From assembly GCA_018401465.1 (NCBI GenBank), contig JAGYKE010000004.1, positions 1,333,857-1,397,856 of the forward strand: a DNA stretch of 64,000 nucleotides, read 5' to 3'. This stretch comes from Aestuariivita sp. Lineage in GTDB: Bacteria > Pseudomonadota > Alphaproteobacteria > Rhodobacterales > Rhodobacteraceae. Made by a program: the position numbers and the translations under genes. The notes beneath the pieces are model-generated. The model saw only the letters and a program-made list of their open reading frames with translations, did no database searches and was not told the DNA's origin. Below are positions 17,962 through 28,200 of the stretch, piece by piece. Numbering within the stretch: the first letter of the stretch is position 1; every line of letters starts with the position of its first letter.

Positions 17962-19335
17962 ATGAGAAAGATTGCCCTAGCCTTCTGCGCAGCGGTCCTG
18001 ATCTGCGGCGTCGCCGCACCTGTTGCGGCCGAAAGCCTCCGCGATGCCGTGCGTCACGCCCTGACCACCTCGCCCGCGATCAAGGCCCGCAGCGCCGAAA
18101 TGCGCGCCACCGCCTTTGAACTGATGCAGCGCCGCGCCGATTTCGAACCCACGGTCGATGTGTTCGGCGATATCGGCCGCCAGTCGGTCGACGATCCCGG
18201 ATCGCTCGCCGTCACAGACAACGACATCTGGAAGACCCGCCGCCAGCTTGGCCTGCGCGCCAGCCTTGTGCTGTTCGACGGCTTCCGCCGCGCCAACCGC
18301 GTCTATGCCGAAGCCGCGCGGCTTGACGCCAGCATCTTCGATCTGCTCGACGCGTCCGAAACCATGGCGCTCAACGCGACCGAGGCTTACATTGACGTCT
18401 ACCGCCATCAGGCGCTTCTGGCCGTGGCCGAACGCAATCTGGCCAAGCATATCCAGATCGGCCGCCAGGTCAGCGATCTGGTCGAAGCCGGGCGCCTGCC
18501 GGTCAGCGACGAATTGACGATCGACGACCGCATCGGCGCCGCCCGTCTGGCGAAACTCGACATCCAGCGCGCGCTGCGCGACGCGGTCATCCGCTATGAA
18601 CGCGTGATCGGCCGGTTGCCGCAAGGCGCGATGTCGCTGACCCGGCCCAAGATACCCGGGTCGCTCCACGATCTCACCGCCGTTGCCGTCGCCAACAGCT
18701 ACCGCGTGCAAAGCGCGCAGGCGCGCATCGATCAGGTGCGCGCGCAGGGCGATGCGACGCTGGCCGCGCGCAGCCCGCGCGTGACGCTGGATGCCGGCGT
18801 CTCGGCGGGCGACAACCGCAACGGGTCCTTCGGGAACCGGCGTGATGAATTCGTGGGCCTCAGCTTTAACTGGACGCTTTATCAGGGCGGCCGGGTGGCC
18901 GAGGCGAATGCGCTGGCACAGCGCAGCTATGCCGCATCGTTCGACCGCGACACCGCCGCGCGCGACGTGCGGGAACTGGCGGGCCGCGCCTGGAACAGCC
19001 TGCACAGCAACATGGAACGCAACGCCCAGCTGCATCGCCAGCTTGCGGTGAACCGCGCCCTTGTCGATGTCTATGGCGAGGAATTCGAAGCCGCCAAGCG
19101 CACGCTTCTCGACCTTCTCGAAGTGGAGCGTGCGCGCTTCAACGTTGAATTCGAACATGTCAGCTCGGAAGCCGCCGTCGCCTTCAGCGGCTATCGCGTG
19201 CTGGCCGCACAAAGCCGCCTTGCCGCGCATTTCGACGTTCCCGCCAGCCAGATCGCGCTGGAACCCGGGTTCGAGGGCAAGGCGCGCAGTCGCACAAATT
19301 CTGTCTTCAACATCGCGATCGAGCCGCTGGAATGA
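17962..19335 (+). CDS. TolC family outer-membrane channel of a type I secretion system
   Basis: A 457-residue outer-membrane efflux protein. The signal peptide is residues 1-23 (MRKIALAFCAAVLICGVAAP then VAAES). The body shows the two internally related halves of TolC, each with long helices and an N-terminal ESLRDAVRHALTTSPAIKA motif. ATG 17962 follows AGGGG at good spacing. The stop overlaps the ABC gene start (ATGA). It forms the channel through which the HlyD/ABC complex would export the giant protein encoded about 6 kb downstream. Confidence 0.92.
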   Translation: MRKIALAFCAAVLICGVAAPVAAESLRDAVRHALTTSPAIKARSAEMRATAFELMQRRADFEPTVDVFGDIGRQSVDDPGSLAVTDNDIWKTRRQLGLRASLVLFDGFRRANRVYAEAARLDASIFDLLDASETMALNATEAYIDVYRHQALLAVAERNLAKHIQIGRQVSDLVEAGRLPVSDELTIDDRIGAARLAKLDIQRALRDAVIRYERVIGRLPQGAMSLTRPKIPGSLHDLTAVAVANSYRVQSAQARIDQVRAQGDATLAARSPRVTLDAGVSAGDNRNGSFGNRRDEFVGLSFNWTLYQGGRVAEANALAQRSYAASFDRDTAARDVRELAGRAWNSLHSNMERNAQLHRQLAVNRALVDVYGEEFEAAKRTLLDLLEVERARFNVEFEHVSSEAAVAFSGYRVLAAQSRLAAHFDVPASQIALEPGFEGKARSRTNSVFNIAIEPLE

Positions 19336-21527
19336 CCGCCGCGCCCGCAGATGCGGGCAAGGTCGTCTCGCTGGGCGGGGCGGGGCGGACCACGCCCCGG
19401 CCCGAAAACGCGGGTCTTGCCATCGTCGCGTGGTTCGCGCGCCGCATGGGGCGCACCGCGCTCATGCAAGCGGTCGCGGCGCGGCTGCCGCAGGGTGCCG
19501 ACCTCACCGATCCGCAGATGCTGGGCCGCGCGCTTGACGCGGTGGGCCTCAAGTCCCGGCTTGTCCGGCGTGACCCGGCCGCGCTCGACCCCGTGGTGCT
19601 GCCCGCGGTGCTCTTCCGTAAGGGTGCTGCGCCGCTGATCCTTGTCGCCTGCGACGGCCGCCGCCGCATCGCCACCGTGATCGACATGGCCGCGGGCGGG
19701 ATCGAAACGGAACTGCCCCTGCGCGCGCTGCGCCGCACGCTTGTGCCCGGCATCCTTCTGGTCACGCAGGCCGAAGACCGCGTGACCTCGCGGCTTGACC
19801 CCGGGCTGCGCGACGCGGTGCCCAAGGGCCACTGGTTCTGGGCCATCGTGCGCGCCAACCGCGCGGTCTGGGCGCAGGTGCTGGTCGCCGCGCTCTGCCT
19901 CAACGTGCTGGCGCTGGCGCTGCCGCTGTTCGTGATGAACGTCTATGACCGGGTCATCCCGAACCTTGCCTTCGTCACGCTCTGGACGCTGGCGATCGGG
20001 GTCGCGCTGGCGCTGGGCCTTGAACTTTTGCTGCGCAGCCTGCGCGTGGCGCTGATCGAACGGGTCGGCCAGCGCGTCGATCTCAAGGTCGCGGCGACGC
20101 TCTTCCGGCAGGCGATGAACGTGCGCCTGCTCGACCGACCGGGCGGGGCCGCCGCCATCGCCAACACCATCCGTGATTTCGAGACGGTGCGCGACTTCTT
20201 CACCTCGGCCAGCGTCGTCGCCGTGATCGACCTTCTGTTCATCGGCGTCTTCATCGGGGTGCTGTACCTCATCGTCGGCCCGCTGGCGCTGGTGCCGCTT
20301 CTGGCGGTGCCCGTCGTTCTTGTGCTCGCGCTGGTGGCGCAGGCGCCCTTGGGCAAGTCCGCGGCGCAGGCGCAGGGCATCGGCACCCGCCGACAGGTCG
20401 TGCTGATCGAGGCGCTGTCCGGCGTCGAAACCGTCAAAAGCCTCGGCGCCGAACCCACGATGCAGCGCGAATGGGAAAATGCCGTCGCCGCCTCGGCGCG
20501 GATCAGCGGGCGCACGCGGGTCTGGTCGAACCTTGCCACCAACGGCACCATGCTCGTGCAGCAGTCGGTCAGCGTGATCCTGATCGTCTGGGGCGTGTTC
20601 CTTGTGTCGGACGGGCTCATCACCATCGGCGGGCTGATCGCCGCGAACATCCTCGCGGGCCGCGTCCTTGCGCCGCTGGGTGCCATCGCGCAGACGATCT
20701 TCCGCGCGCAATATGCCTTCCGCGCGCTTGGCGCGCTCAACAGCTTCATGCGCCTGCCGTCGGAATCCGGGCCCACCGTCACCTCGGATCTGGAAGTGTC
20801 CAAGGGCGCGCTCGACCTGCGGCAGGTCACGATGACCTATCCTGGCCAGCAGGTGCCGGTCCTGAAGGATTTCAGCCTGACCGTCGGCGCGGGCGAACTT
20901 GTCGCGCTTCTGGGCCGGGTCGGCGCGGGCAAGACGACGCTCGGCAAACTTGCCACCGGGCTGATCGTGCCCGACAGCGGGTCGGTCCTGATCGACGGTG
21001 TGGCGCTGGCGCAATATGACACTGCCAGCCTGCGCCGCGGCATCGGATACCTGCCGCAGGAACCGCATGTCTTCACCGGCACTCTGCGCGAAAACCTCTG
21101 CCTCGGCACGCCCGACGCCACCGACGCCCAGATGCGCGACGCGCTCGCCATGGCGGGGATGGACCCGTTCGTGACCTCGCTTTCCGCCGGGCTCGAGACC
21201 TTCGTGGGCGAACGCGGCATGCGTCTTTCGGGCGGGCAGCGGCAGGGCCTTGCGCTGGCCCGGCTTATCCTGCGGCAGCCCAAACTCCTCATCCTCGACG
21301 AACCCTCCTCCGCAATGGACCAGCGGATGGAAGGCGACATCGCCCGCCACCTCACCGCGCTGAACGCGGCCGGCACGGGCCTGATCCTGTGCACGCACCG
21401 TCCCTCGCTTGCCGCCATCGCGAAACGCATCGTGGTGATCGACGAAGGCCGCGTCGTGCTTGATGGCAGCGCGAAAGAGGTGCTTGCCCGTCTGGCTGAC
21501 CGCCAGACCCCCAAGGGCGGGGACTGA
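19332..21527 (+). CDS. Type I secretion ABC permease/ATPase with degenerate C39-like domain (LapB type)
   Basis: A 731-residue inner-membrane exporter. Residues 45-150 resemble the C39 peptidase fold but lack a catalytic Cys motif, as in LapB/HlyB-type exporters that recognise RTX substrates without cleaving a leader. About 170-450 form six membrane helices with MNVYDRVIPN and VGQRVDLK motifs typical of RTX exporters. The nucleotide-binding domain has Walker A GRVGAGKTT, signature LSGGQRQGLALARL and Walker B LLILDEPSSAMD, all intact. It is coupled to tolC and followed four bases later by the HlyD gene. Confidence 0.93.
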   Translation: MTAAPADAGKVVSLGGAGRTTPRPENAGLAIVAWFARRMGRTALMQAVAARLPQGADLTDPQMLGRALDAVGLKSRLVRRDPAALDPVVLPAVLFRKGAAPLILVACDGRRRIATVIDMAAGGIETELPLRALRRTLVPGILLVTQAEDRVTSRLDPGLRDAVPKGHWFWAIVRANRAVWAQVLVAALCLNVLALALPLFVMNVYDRVIPNLAFVTLWTLAIGVALALGLELLLRSLRVALIERVGQRVDLKVAATLFRQAMNVRLLDRPGGAAAIANTIRDFETVRDFFTSASVVAVIDLLFIGVFIGVLYLIVGPLALVPLLAVPVVLVLALVAQAPLGKSAAQAQGIGTRRQVVLIEALSGVETVKSLGAEPTMQREWENAVAASARISGRTRVWSNLATNGTMLVQQSVSVILIVWGVFLVSDGLITIGGLIAANILAGRVLAPLGAIAQTIFRAQYAFRALGALNSFMRLPSESGPTVTSDLEVSKGALDLRQVTMTYPGQQVPVLKDFSLTVGAGELVALLGRVGAGKTTLGKLATGLIVPDSGSVLIDGVALAQYDTASLRRGIGYLPQEPHVFTGTLRENLCLGTPDATDAQMRDALAMAGMDPFVTSLSAGLETFVGERGMRLSGGQRQGLALARLILRQPKLLILDEPSSAMDQRMEGDIARHLTALNAAGTGLILCTHRPSLAAIAKRIVVIDEGRVVLDGSAKEVLARLADRQTPKGGD

Positions 21528-21531
21528 ACGC

Positions 21532-22854
21532 ATGTTCGGCAACCGGATCGAGGACGACTTCGCCAACGACATCAGCGCCGCGCGCGCCGGTGTCGATGCG
21601 CCGGGGCTCTGGCGGCTGCTCCTTCTCGTGGCGCTTGGCCTCGGGGCCTTCGTCGCCTGGGCCGCTACCCACCGGATCGAGGAATCTGCCCGCGCGCCCG
21701 GCCGCGTGATCCCGTCCCAGCAGGTTCAGGTGGTCCAGACGCTGGAAGGCGGCATCGTGCGCGCCATCCGCGTGGCCGAAGGCGACCTTGTCGATGCGGG
21801 CGACGTGCTGATCGACATCGACGACACCCGCTTCGGCGCTGAACGCGGCGAACTGATCGAACGCAACAGCGCGATCCGCGCCGAACTCGCCCGGCTCGTG
21901 GCCGAGATCGCCTTTGCCGAAACCGTCGACTTCGACGAAGACCTCGCCCGCGACGCCCCTCTCATGGTCGAGGCCGAACGCCAGGTCTTCTTCGCGCGCC
22001 GCGAACAGCTGGCCCAGGAACTCCAGGTCTTGGCCGACCAGCTGCGCCAGCGCCGCAGCGAACGCGAGGAACTTCTCGCGCTGCGCCAGCGGACGCGCGA
22101 GATCATCGCGCCGCTGACCGAGGAAATCGCGCTGACCGAAGACATGGTGAACCGCAACCTTGTCCCCCGGATCGAACTGATGCGGCTCAAGTCGCGGATG
22201 GCCGAACTGACCGGCGATCTCGCCGTGAACGAAGCGGGCGAGGCGCGTCTCGACGCCGCCATCGCCGAGGCGGAAAACCAGATCGACGCGGCGCGCTCCG
22301 CCTATGTGCTGACCGCCCGGCAGCGCGCCGCGCTGCTTCAGCAGGACCTGGCCGTGACGCGCGAGGCGCTGCGCGCGGCCGAAGACCGCGTCGCCCGCAC
22401 CCAGTTGCGCGCCCCTGTGCGCGGCACGGTCAACCGGCTGTCGGTGCAGACGCTGGGCGCCGTGGTCCAGCCCGGCGCGGCCATCGCCGAAATCGTGCCC
22501 GCCGATGACAGCCTGCTGATCGAGGCGAGCCTTGGCCCACGCGACGTGGCCTTCGTGCGCACCGGCGAACGCGCCTCAGTCAAGATCACGGCCTATGACT
22601 ATCTTCTCTACGGCGCGCTCGAAGGCGAGGTGGTGCGCATCGGCGCCGACACGATCCAAGGTGCGGACGGGGCGGAATTCTTCCAGGTCATCGTGCGCAC
22701 CGACCGATCCTATCTCGGCACCTCTGACAACCCCCTGCCCATCACCCCCGGCATGGTCGCCACGGTGGACATCCAGACCGGAGAAAAGACGGTGCTGTCC
22801 TATCTCGCCAAGCCGCTCCTGCGCGCCCAGTCCGAGGCGCTGCGCGAACGCTGA
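21532..22854 (+). CDS. HlyD family type I secretion periplasmic adaptor
   Basis: A 440-residue membrane-fusion protein joining the ABC exporter to TolC. There is a short cytoplasmic N-terminus, one membrane helix at about residues 28-46 (LWRLLLLVALGLGAFVAW), split lipoyl segments (GGIVRAIRVAEGDLVDAGD) and a long coiled-coil hairpin at about 100-290. The C-terminal beta-barrel has the RTX-type signature RAPVRGTVNRLSV ... GAVVQPG and PGMVATVDIQTGEKTVLSYL. It is last in the three-gene operon. Its stop is three bases from the stop of the convergent cyclase gene, with no terminator between them. Confidence 0.93.
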   Translation: MFGNRIEDDFANDISAARAGVDAPGLWRLLLLVALGLGAFVAWAATHRIEESARAPGRVIPSQQVQVVQTLEGGIVRAIRVAEGDLVDAGDVLIDIDDTRFGAERGELIERNSAIRAELARLVAEIAFAETVDFDEDLARDAPLMVEAERQVFFARREQLAQELQVLADQLRQRRSEREELLALRQRTREIIAPLTEEIALTEDMVNRNLVPRIELMRLKSRMAELTGDLAVNEAGEARLDAAIAEAENQIDAARSAYVLTARQRAALLQQDLAVTREALRAAEDRVARTQLRAPVRGTVNRLSVQTLGAVVQPGAAIAEIVPADDSLLIEASLGPRDVAFVRTGERASVKITAYDYLLYGALEGEVVRIGADTIQGADGAEFFQVIVRTDRSYLGTSDNPLPITPGMVATVDIQTGEKTVLSYLAKPLLRAQSEALRER

Positions 22855-22857
22855 GCC

Positions 22858-25158
22858 TTATTTCTTCGTGGACGAGAAGACGCCGTCCCAGTCCTCGCCC
22901 GGCGGGGTCGCGCGCAGATCGGCGATGCGGGTCGCGTAAAGATCGCAATAGGCCGACAGCGGCAGGCCCGCGTTCACGATCATCGCCCGCACCTGCGCCA
23001 GCCCGGCGTCCGCCCCGTCCCAGTCGCGGGCGCGATAGGCGCGCAGCATGGCGGCATTCGCGGCGCAGAGCGCCTGAAAGGCCGGGTCGGCCCGCGTCGC
23101 CGCGTCGCCGAGCAGGGCGAAGATCGTCTCGGGCAGTGCCTTGCCCACCACCCGCACCCGGTCCAGCTCGAATACCGCGAAACGTTCGCCCACCGCCGTC
23201 GCCGTGGCCGACCCCAGGATGATGTCCACCCCGTAATAGCGCGACTGCCCCTCGAGCCGCGACGCCACGTTCACCGGATCGCCCAGCGCCGTGTAGTCGA
23301 AGCGCGTCTTGCTGCCCATGTTGCCCACGACGCAGGTGCCCGTGTTGATCCCGATCCCGACGTTGAGCCGGTGCGCGTCGCCGCCTTCCTCGGCCGCGCG
23401 CACCTCGTTCAGCGCGGCGATGTCGGCGCGCATCCGCAGCGCGGCGGCGCAGGCCGAGGCCGCGTGATCGGGGTGATCCAGCGGCGCGTTCCAGAACGCC
23501 ATGACCGCGTCACCCATGAACTTGTCGATCGTGCCGCCCGTCGCCATGATCCCGTCGCACAGCACGGTGAGAAAGCGGTTCATCAGCTGGGTCAACCCTT
23601 CGGGGTCGTCCTTGAACGCCTCGGCGATAGCGGTGAAGCCGCGCACGTCGCTGAACAGCAGCGTCAGGTCCCGCGTCTCGCCGCCCAGCTGCAGCTCGCG
23701 CTGGTTGCGCGACAGCTGTTCGACCAGCGCGGGCGACACATACTGCCCGAAGGCGCTGCGGATCTGGCGGCGCTGGCGCTCCTCGCGCAGGTAGTTCACG
23801 GTCGAGATCAACATGACCGTCAAGAGCGCCGAGAGCACCGGGAAGGTCGGGTCGATCAGGATCCGGTCGGTGGCGAAGAGATTCCACGACAGCGCCATAT
23901 ATCCCGTGAGCAGCACCAGCGACGACCCGATCAAAACCTGCCCCGACAGGTTCGGCGCGAAGATGATGACCAGCAGGCACAGCAGGAAGGTGATCGCCAG
24001 TTCCGCCCCGATGGCATAATTGGGCCGCACCAGCAGCGTGCCGGTGAGGATGTTTTCCAGAAGCTGGGCGTGAATCTCGACCCCCGCCATGGCCACGCCC
24101 AGCGGCGTCGCCCGGAAATCCTCGAGCCCGATGGCCGACGTGCCCACCAGCACCAGATGCCCCGCCAGCCGCCCCGGCGGCACCGTGCCCCCGATCAGGT
24201 CGGCGGCCGAGACATAGCGCGCCCGCGACGACGGCGACAGATAGGGCCAGACCGTGCCGTCGCTGGCCGTCTCGACCAGCTGGCGCGCGACGACGACGCC
24301 TTCGATCCCGGCCTCGTTCACCCGCACCGCGAAGGCTTCGCCCCCCGTCGCCACCCGCAGCAGTTCGGGCGAAAGGCCCAGCCGCACCTTGTCCTGCACC
24401 AGCATCACAAGGGGCACGCGGCGATAGACGCCGTCGGGATCGGGCCGCACGCTGAAGACGCCGCGCCCGCTGGCCGCGTCTTCCAGCACGTCGAGGTTCT
24501 GCACCACGTCCGGAAAGCGCTGCAGGAAGGGCATCGGGTCGCCGCCGATGAAGGCATGCGCCACCTCGCGCATCTCGCGCTTTTCCTCGCGGTTCGCCTC
24601 GAAAGTGCGCACGCTGGTCTGTCCGACGACGACGCGCGACGCGGCGAAGGCATCGGCGAGGATGCGGTCGTTGTCCGCCATGCTCCGAAGCCGGATCACC
24701 AGATCGGGCGGCAGGTTCGGGTTGTCGGCCGCGATCTGGGCGGGCGACAGCCGGTCGGGTTCGGCGAAGACCACGTCGAAGGCGATGGCGACCGCCCCGG
24801 CTGCGGTCGCCGCGCGCACCATCTCGGCCACGCGGTTGCGCGGCCAGGGCCATTGGCCCAGCTCCTCGAGGCTGCGGTCGTCGATGTCGAGGATGGCGAC
24901 GGGAACGGGCACCGCCTCGCGCGGCTTGATCTGCTGGTAGAAATCGAACGCCGCATTGCGCAGCGCCTCGACCGGGACGGGGTCGCCCACACGGATCACC
25001 AGCCCGAACAATACGCCCAGAAAGGCCACCACCCGGACCCAGCCGATCCATCTGCCGAACCAATCCTTCATGTGCGGCACCGCGTCCACGGCGATTCGCA
25101 GGCCCGACAGAGGCGGGCCGCCCGCCCGAAGCGCCCCGAAATCGCCGGATTCGGGCAT
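22858..25158 (-). CDS. CHASE2-domain class III adenylate cyclase
   Basis: A 766-residue membrane enzyme predicted to make cAMP. One membrane helix (about 41-56) leads to an extracytoplasmic CHASE2 sensor (about 60-390, with VAILDIDDRSLEELGQWPWPR). Three C-terminal membrane helices and a cytosolic cyclase domain (about 525-715) follow. Catalytic residues are visible: metal Asp in LFSDVRGFT, Lys and metal Asp in DKFMGDAVMAFW, and DYTALGDPVNVASRLEG with the Thr typical of class IIIb adenylate cyclases. An ATG at 25071 (MKDWFG) is a possible shorter start. It lies antiparallel between the secretion operon and its putative substrate, diverging from the adhesin gene. Confidence 0.9.
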   Translation of the reverse strand: MPESGDFGALRAGGPPLSGLRIAVDAVPHMKDWFGRWIGWVRVVAFLGVLFGLVIRVGDPVPVEALRNAAFDFYQQIKPREAVPVPVAILDIDDRSLEELGQWPWPRNRVAEMVRAATAAGAVAIAFDVVFAEPDRLSPAQIAADNPNLPPDLVIRLRSMADNDRILADAFAASRVVVGQTSVRTFEANREEKREMREVAHAFIGGDPMPFLQRFPDVVQNLDVLEDAASGRGVFSVRPDPDGVYRRVPLVMLVQDKVRLGLSPELLRVATGGEAFAVRVNEAGIEGVVVARQLVETASDGTVWPYLSPSSRARYVSAADLIGGTVPPGRLAGHLVLVGTSAIGLEDFRATPLGVAMAGVEIHAQLLENILTGTLLVRPNYAIGAELAITFLLCLLVIIFAPNLSGQVLIGSSLVLLTGYMALSWNLFATDRILIDPTFPVLSALLTVMLISTVNYLREERQRRQIRSAFGQYVSPALVEQLSRNQRELQLGGETRDLTLLFSDVRGFTAIAEAFKDDPEGLTQLMNRFLTVLCDGIMATGGTIDKFMGDAVMAFWNAPLDHPDHAASACAAALRMRADIAALNEVRAAEEGGDAHRLNVGIGINTGTCVVGNMGSKTRFDYTALGDPVNVASRLEGQSRYYGVDIILGSATATAVGERFAVFELDRVRVVGKALPETIFALLGDAATRADPAFQALCAANAAMLRAYRARDWDGADAGLAQVRAMIVNAGLPLSAYCDLYATRIADLRATPPGEDWDGVFSSTKK

Positions 25159-25250
25159 ATCCGACAGATTTTCCCGTCATGGATGTGGAAAAAGGTGGAA
25201 CGGATTTTCAAATCTGCCACAACTTGTAAACATTGAACTGGGTTTTTTGC

Positions 25251-25265
25251 AGGCTAATCCAGCCT
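25251..25265. promoter_or_regulatory. Small inverted repeat AGGCT-N5-AGCCT upstream of the adhesin
   Basis: A 5-bp perfect inverted repeat, 28 bases before the adhesin ATG, in the 135-base divergent region between the cyclase and adhesin. It could be an operator or a 5' leader stem. Short enough to be chance. Confidence 0.25.
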
Positions 25266-25293
25266 TGTTGTGTTTTCCAAGGGAATGAGGTTC

Positions 25294-28200
25294 ATGTCCC
25301 TGAAGGATTTTTACCAATCCGCTGCGACCTCCACTGATACGGTCTTACTGTCTTCCGGTGACGGAAAACTGGTTGTCCCCGACGCGCCGCTTCTCTTCGA
25401 TGCCGAATTCCTCCGCGACGGGCGCGACCTGATCTTGCGCAATGACGGCCATGCCGATCTGCGCATCCTCGATTACTTCCGCGCGAACCCGCCCGCCGAC
25501 CTCTTCGCTCCTGATGGCGCGGTGCTGCGCGGCGCGACCGTCGCCCGCCTCGCCGGGCCCGAAGCGCCCGGGCAGTACGCCCAGATCGGCGGCGCGCGCG
25601 GCGGCGAACCCATCGGACAGGTGGAAACCACCGAAGGCGGTGCGCGCGTCCAGCGCACCGACGGCACGGTCGAGACGCTTGCCGTGGGCATGAAGATCTT
25701 CCAGGGCGACGTGGTGGAAACGGACGGCGACGGTGCGCTCTCGCTCACCTTCGCCGACGGCACGATCTTCACGCTTGCCGCCTCCAGCCGCATGGTCATC
25801 GACGAACTGGTCTATGACCCCAACGGCACCGACAACAGCGCGGGCTTCAGCCTCGTGCAGGGCGGCTTCGTCTTCATCGCGGGGCAGGTCGCCCAGACCG
25901 GTGGCATGGATGTGACGACACCCTCGGCCACCATGGGTATCCGCGGCACCACGGTGATCGTGCGCATCCAGCTCGACAATGGCATCGCCGTGACCGAGGT
26001 GACGCTGACCCGCGACCCCGACGGCGGATTGGGTCAGGTCGAACTGCGCGATCTCGATGGCAACCTGATCGCCACCATCACCTCGACTGACAGCAAGTGG
26101 ATCGTCTCTTCCGCCGACGGCCAGACGCGCGAGGTCGAACGCACGTCCGCCGACGACGCCTCGGACAGCCTCCTGATTGCCGACGCGGTTGCGGCCTTCC
26201 AAATCGCCGCGACGCGCGTCGCTCAGGGCGAAACCTTTGTCACGTTGCCCTCGGCCCCCGCGCCCGTCGATGATGGCCCCGCCGAACTGGAAGAGGACGG
26301 CGCAGGCCCCGATCTCGACACCGAAGACGAACCCCTCCCGCCGCCCCCGCCCGTGGAAGACGGGGAAGGTGGCAGCGACGGCGGTGGCGGCACGACCGAC
26401 GCCGGACCCGACGAAACCCCGCCCATCCTCCCCCCGGTCCGGGCAGTGGACCTTGTCGTGACCGGCCCCGAGGACGCAGGTCAGGGCGAGGAAGGCGCAC
26501 CCGTTGCGGGCGTGATCGACGCCGGGGAAACCGCTGCCACCTTCGAACTCGACACGCCGCCCGCCAATGGCGAGGTAACACTGAACCCCGACGGCACCTT
26601 CAATTACGTGCCGGATCCTGATTTCAACGGCACCGACAGTTTCACCTACCGCGTGACCGATTCCCGCGGCAACACCGATACCGGCACGGTCGAGGTGATC
26701 GTCACCCCCGTCAACGATGACCCGGTCCTGCCCGACAGCGGCGCGGCAGCGGCCGAGGACACACCCCTCTTCGGGACCGTTGCCGCGACTGACGTGGACG
26801 GCGACACGCTCGCCTACGCGCTCGAAACTGGCGCGGCCAACGGGTTTGCCGCGGTGCTCGAGAACGGCACTTGGGCTTATACTCCGGACGAGAACTTCAA
26901 CGGCACCGACGCCTTCACGGTCAGGGTCACCGACGGCCAGGGCGGCAGCGCCATCGCCACCGTGACGGTCGAGGTCGCGGCGGTGAACGACACGCCGGAG
27001 GTCACCAGCGATCCGGTCAACACCATATTCGCCGAATCCGACGTCGTCCCTGAAGAAGAGGGCTTCGCGCCATTCTCGGCCTTCATGGCCACGGCCCCGG
27101 CGACGGGTGGCACCTTCACCGCTGCGGATGTCGACGGCGACGGCATTGCCTTCGTCTATGGCCCCGTAACGGTCGAGGTGCGCGACGACGACGGCCAGCC
27201 TGTCCCCGACATCATCTCCGAATCCGACGCAGCCGACCTGCGCGCTCTTCTGACGCTCAACGCTGACGGCACATGGTCGCTCAGCCCCTCCGATCTCTTC
27301 GATGGCCTGCCCGAAGGCTACACGCTGATCTACAGCGGCAGTGTCTCGGCGCAGGACGACAGCGGCGCGGCCAACAACACCTCCGACCCGCAGCCCTTCA
27401 CCATCACGATCACCGGCGAAAACGACGCCCCCGTGATCGACTTCGCCGACACCACGGGCGACATCACCGAAGGCACGGGCGGCCTGACCACGCATGAAGT
27501 GACGGGCGACATCGCCGTCCGCGACGCCGATGCCGAAGCAAGCCTCACCGCCACGGCCACCCCGCAGGGCGAAGGCTATGTGGGCAGCTTCGGCGTGCCC
27601 GCCAACGTCCCCGATGAAGCCAGCCTGACCTGGACCTTCACGGTCGACGAGGCCGAGATCGACGCCCTCGCCGAAGGCGATACCGTCGAACAGGTCTATC
27701 TGGTCGAAATCACCGACAATAACGGCGCCACCGTGTCGGAATTCGTCACCATCACGATCACCGGGGCGAACGACGCCCCCGTCGTCACCAGCGCGGCCTC
27801 CGACGTCGCCGGCGCGGTGACCGAGGACTCCGAGGTCACCACCACCACTGGCCAGTTGACCACGACCGACCCCGATGCGGGCGACAGCGTGACATGGACC
27901 GGCTCTGGCCCCGGCGCCTATGGCGGCTTCGTGATCAACGCGGCGGGTGGCTGGACCTACACGCTCAGCAACACGCTGGCGGACGGGCTGGCCGAAGGTC
28001 AGGAGGTCATCGAGACCTTCACTGCCACAGCGACCGACACCAACGACGCCGCAGTCACGCAGGACGTCACCATCACGATCAGGGGCGCGAACGACGCGCC
28101 CGTCGTCACCAGCAGCGCCACAGACGCCGCCGGAGCCGTGACCGAGGATGACGCGGTCACCACCTCCACCGGCACGCTTGCCGCTGCCGACGTGGATCAG

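Noticed and set aside
25345-27495. 716-codon minus-strand open frame inside the adhesin gene, and a similar one at 30961-32841
   Set aside because: Both mirror the repeat structure of the adhesin and have no start signal or motif of their own.
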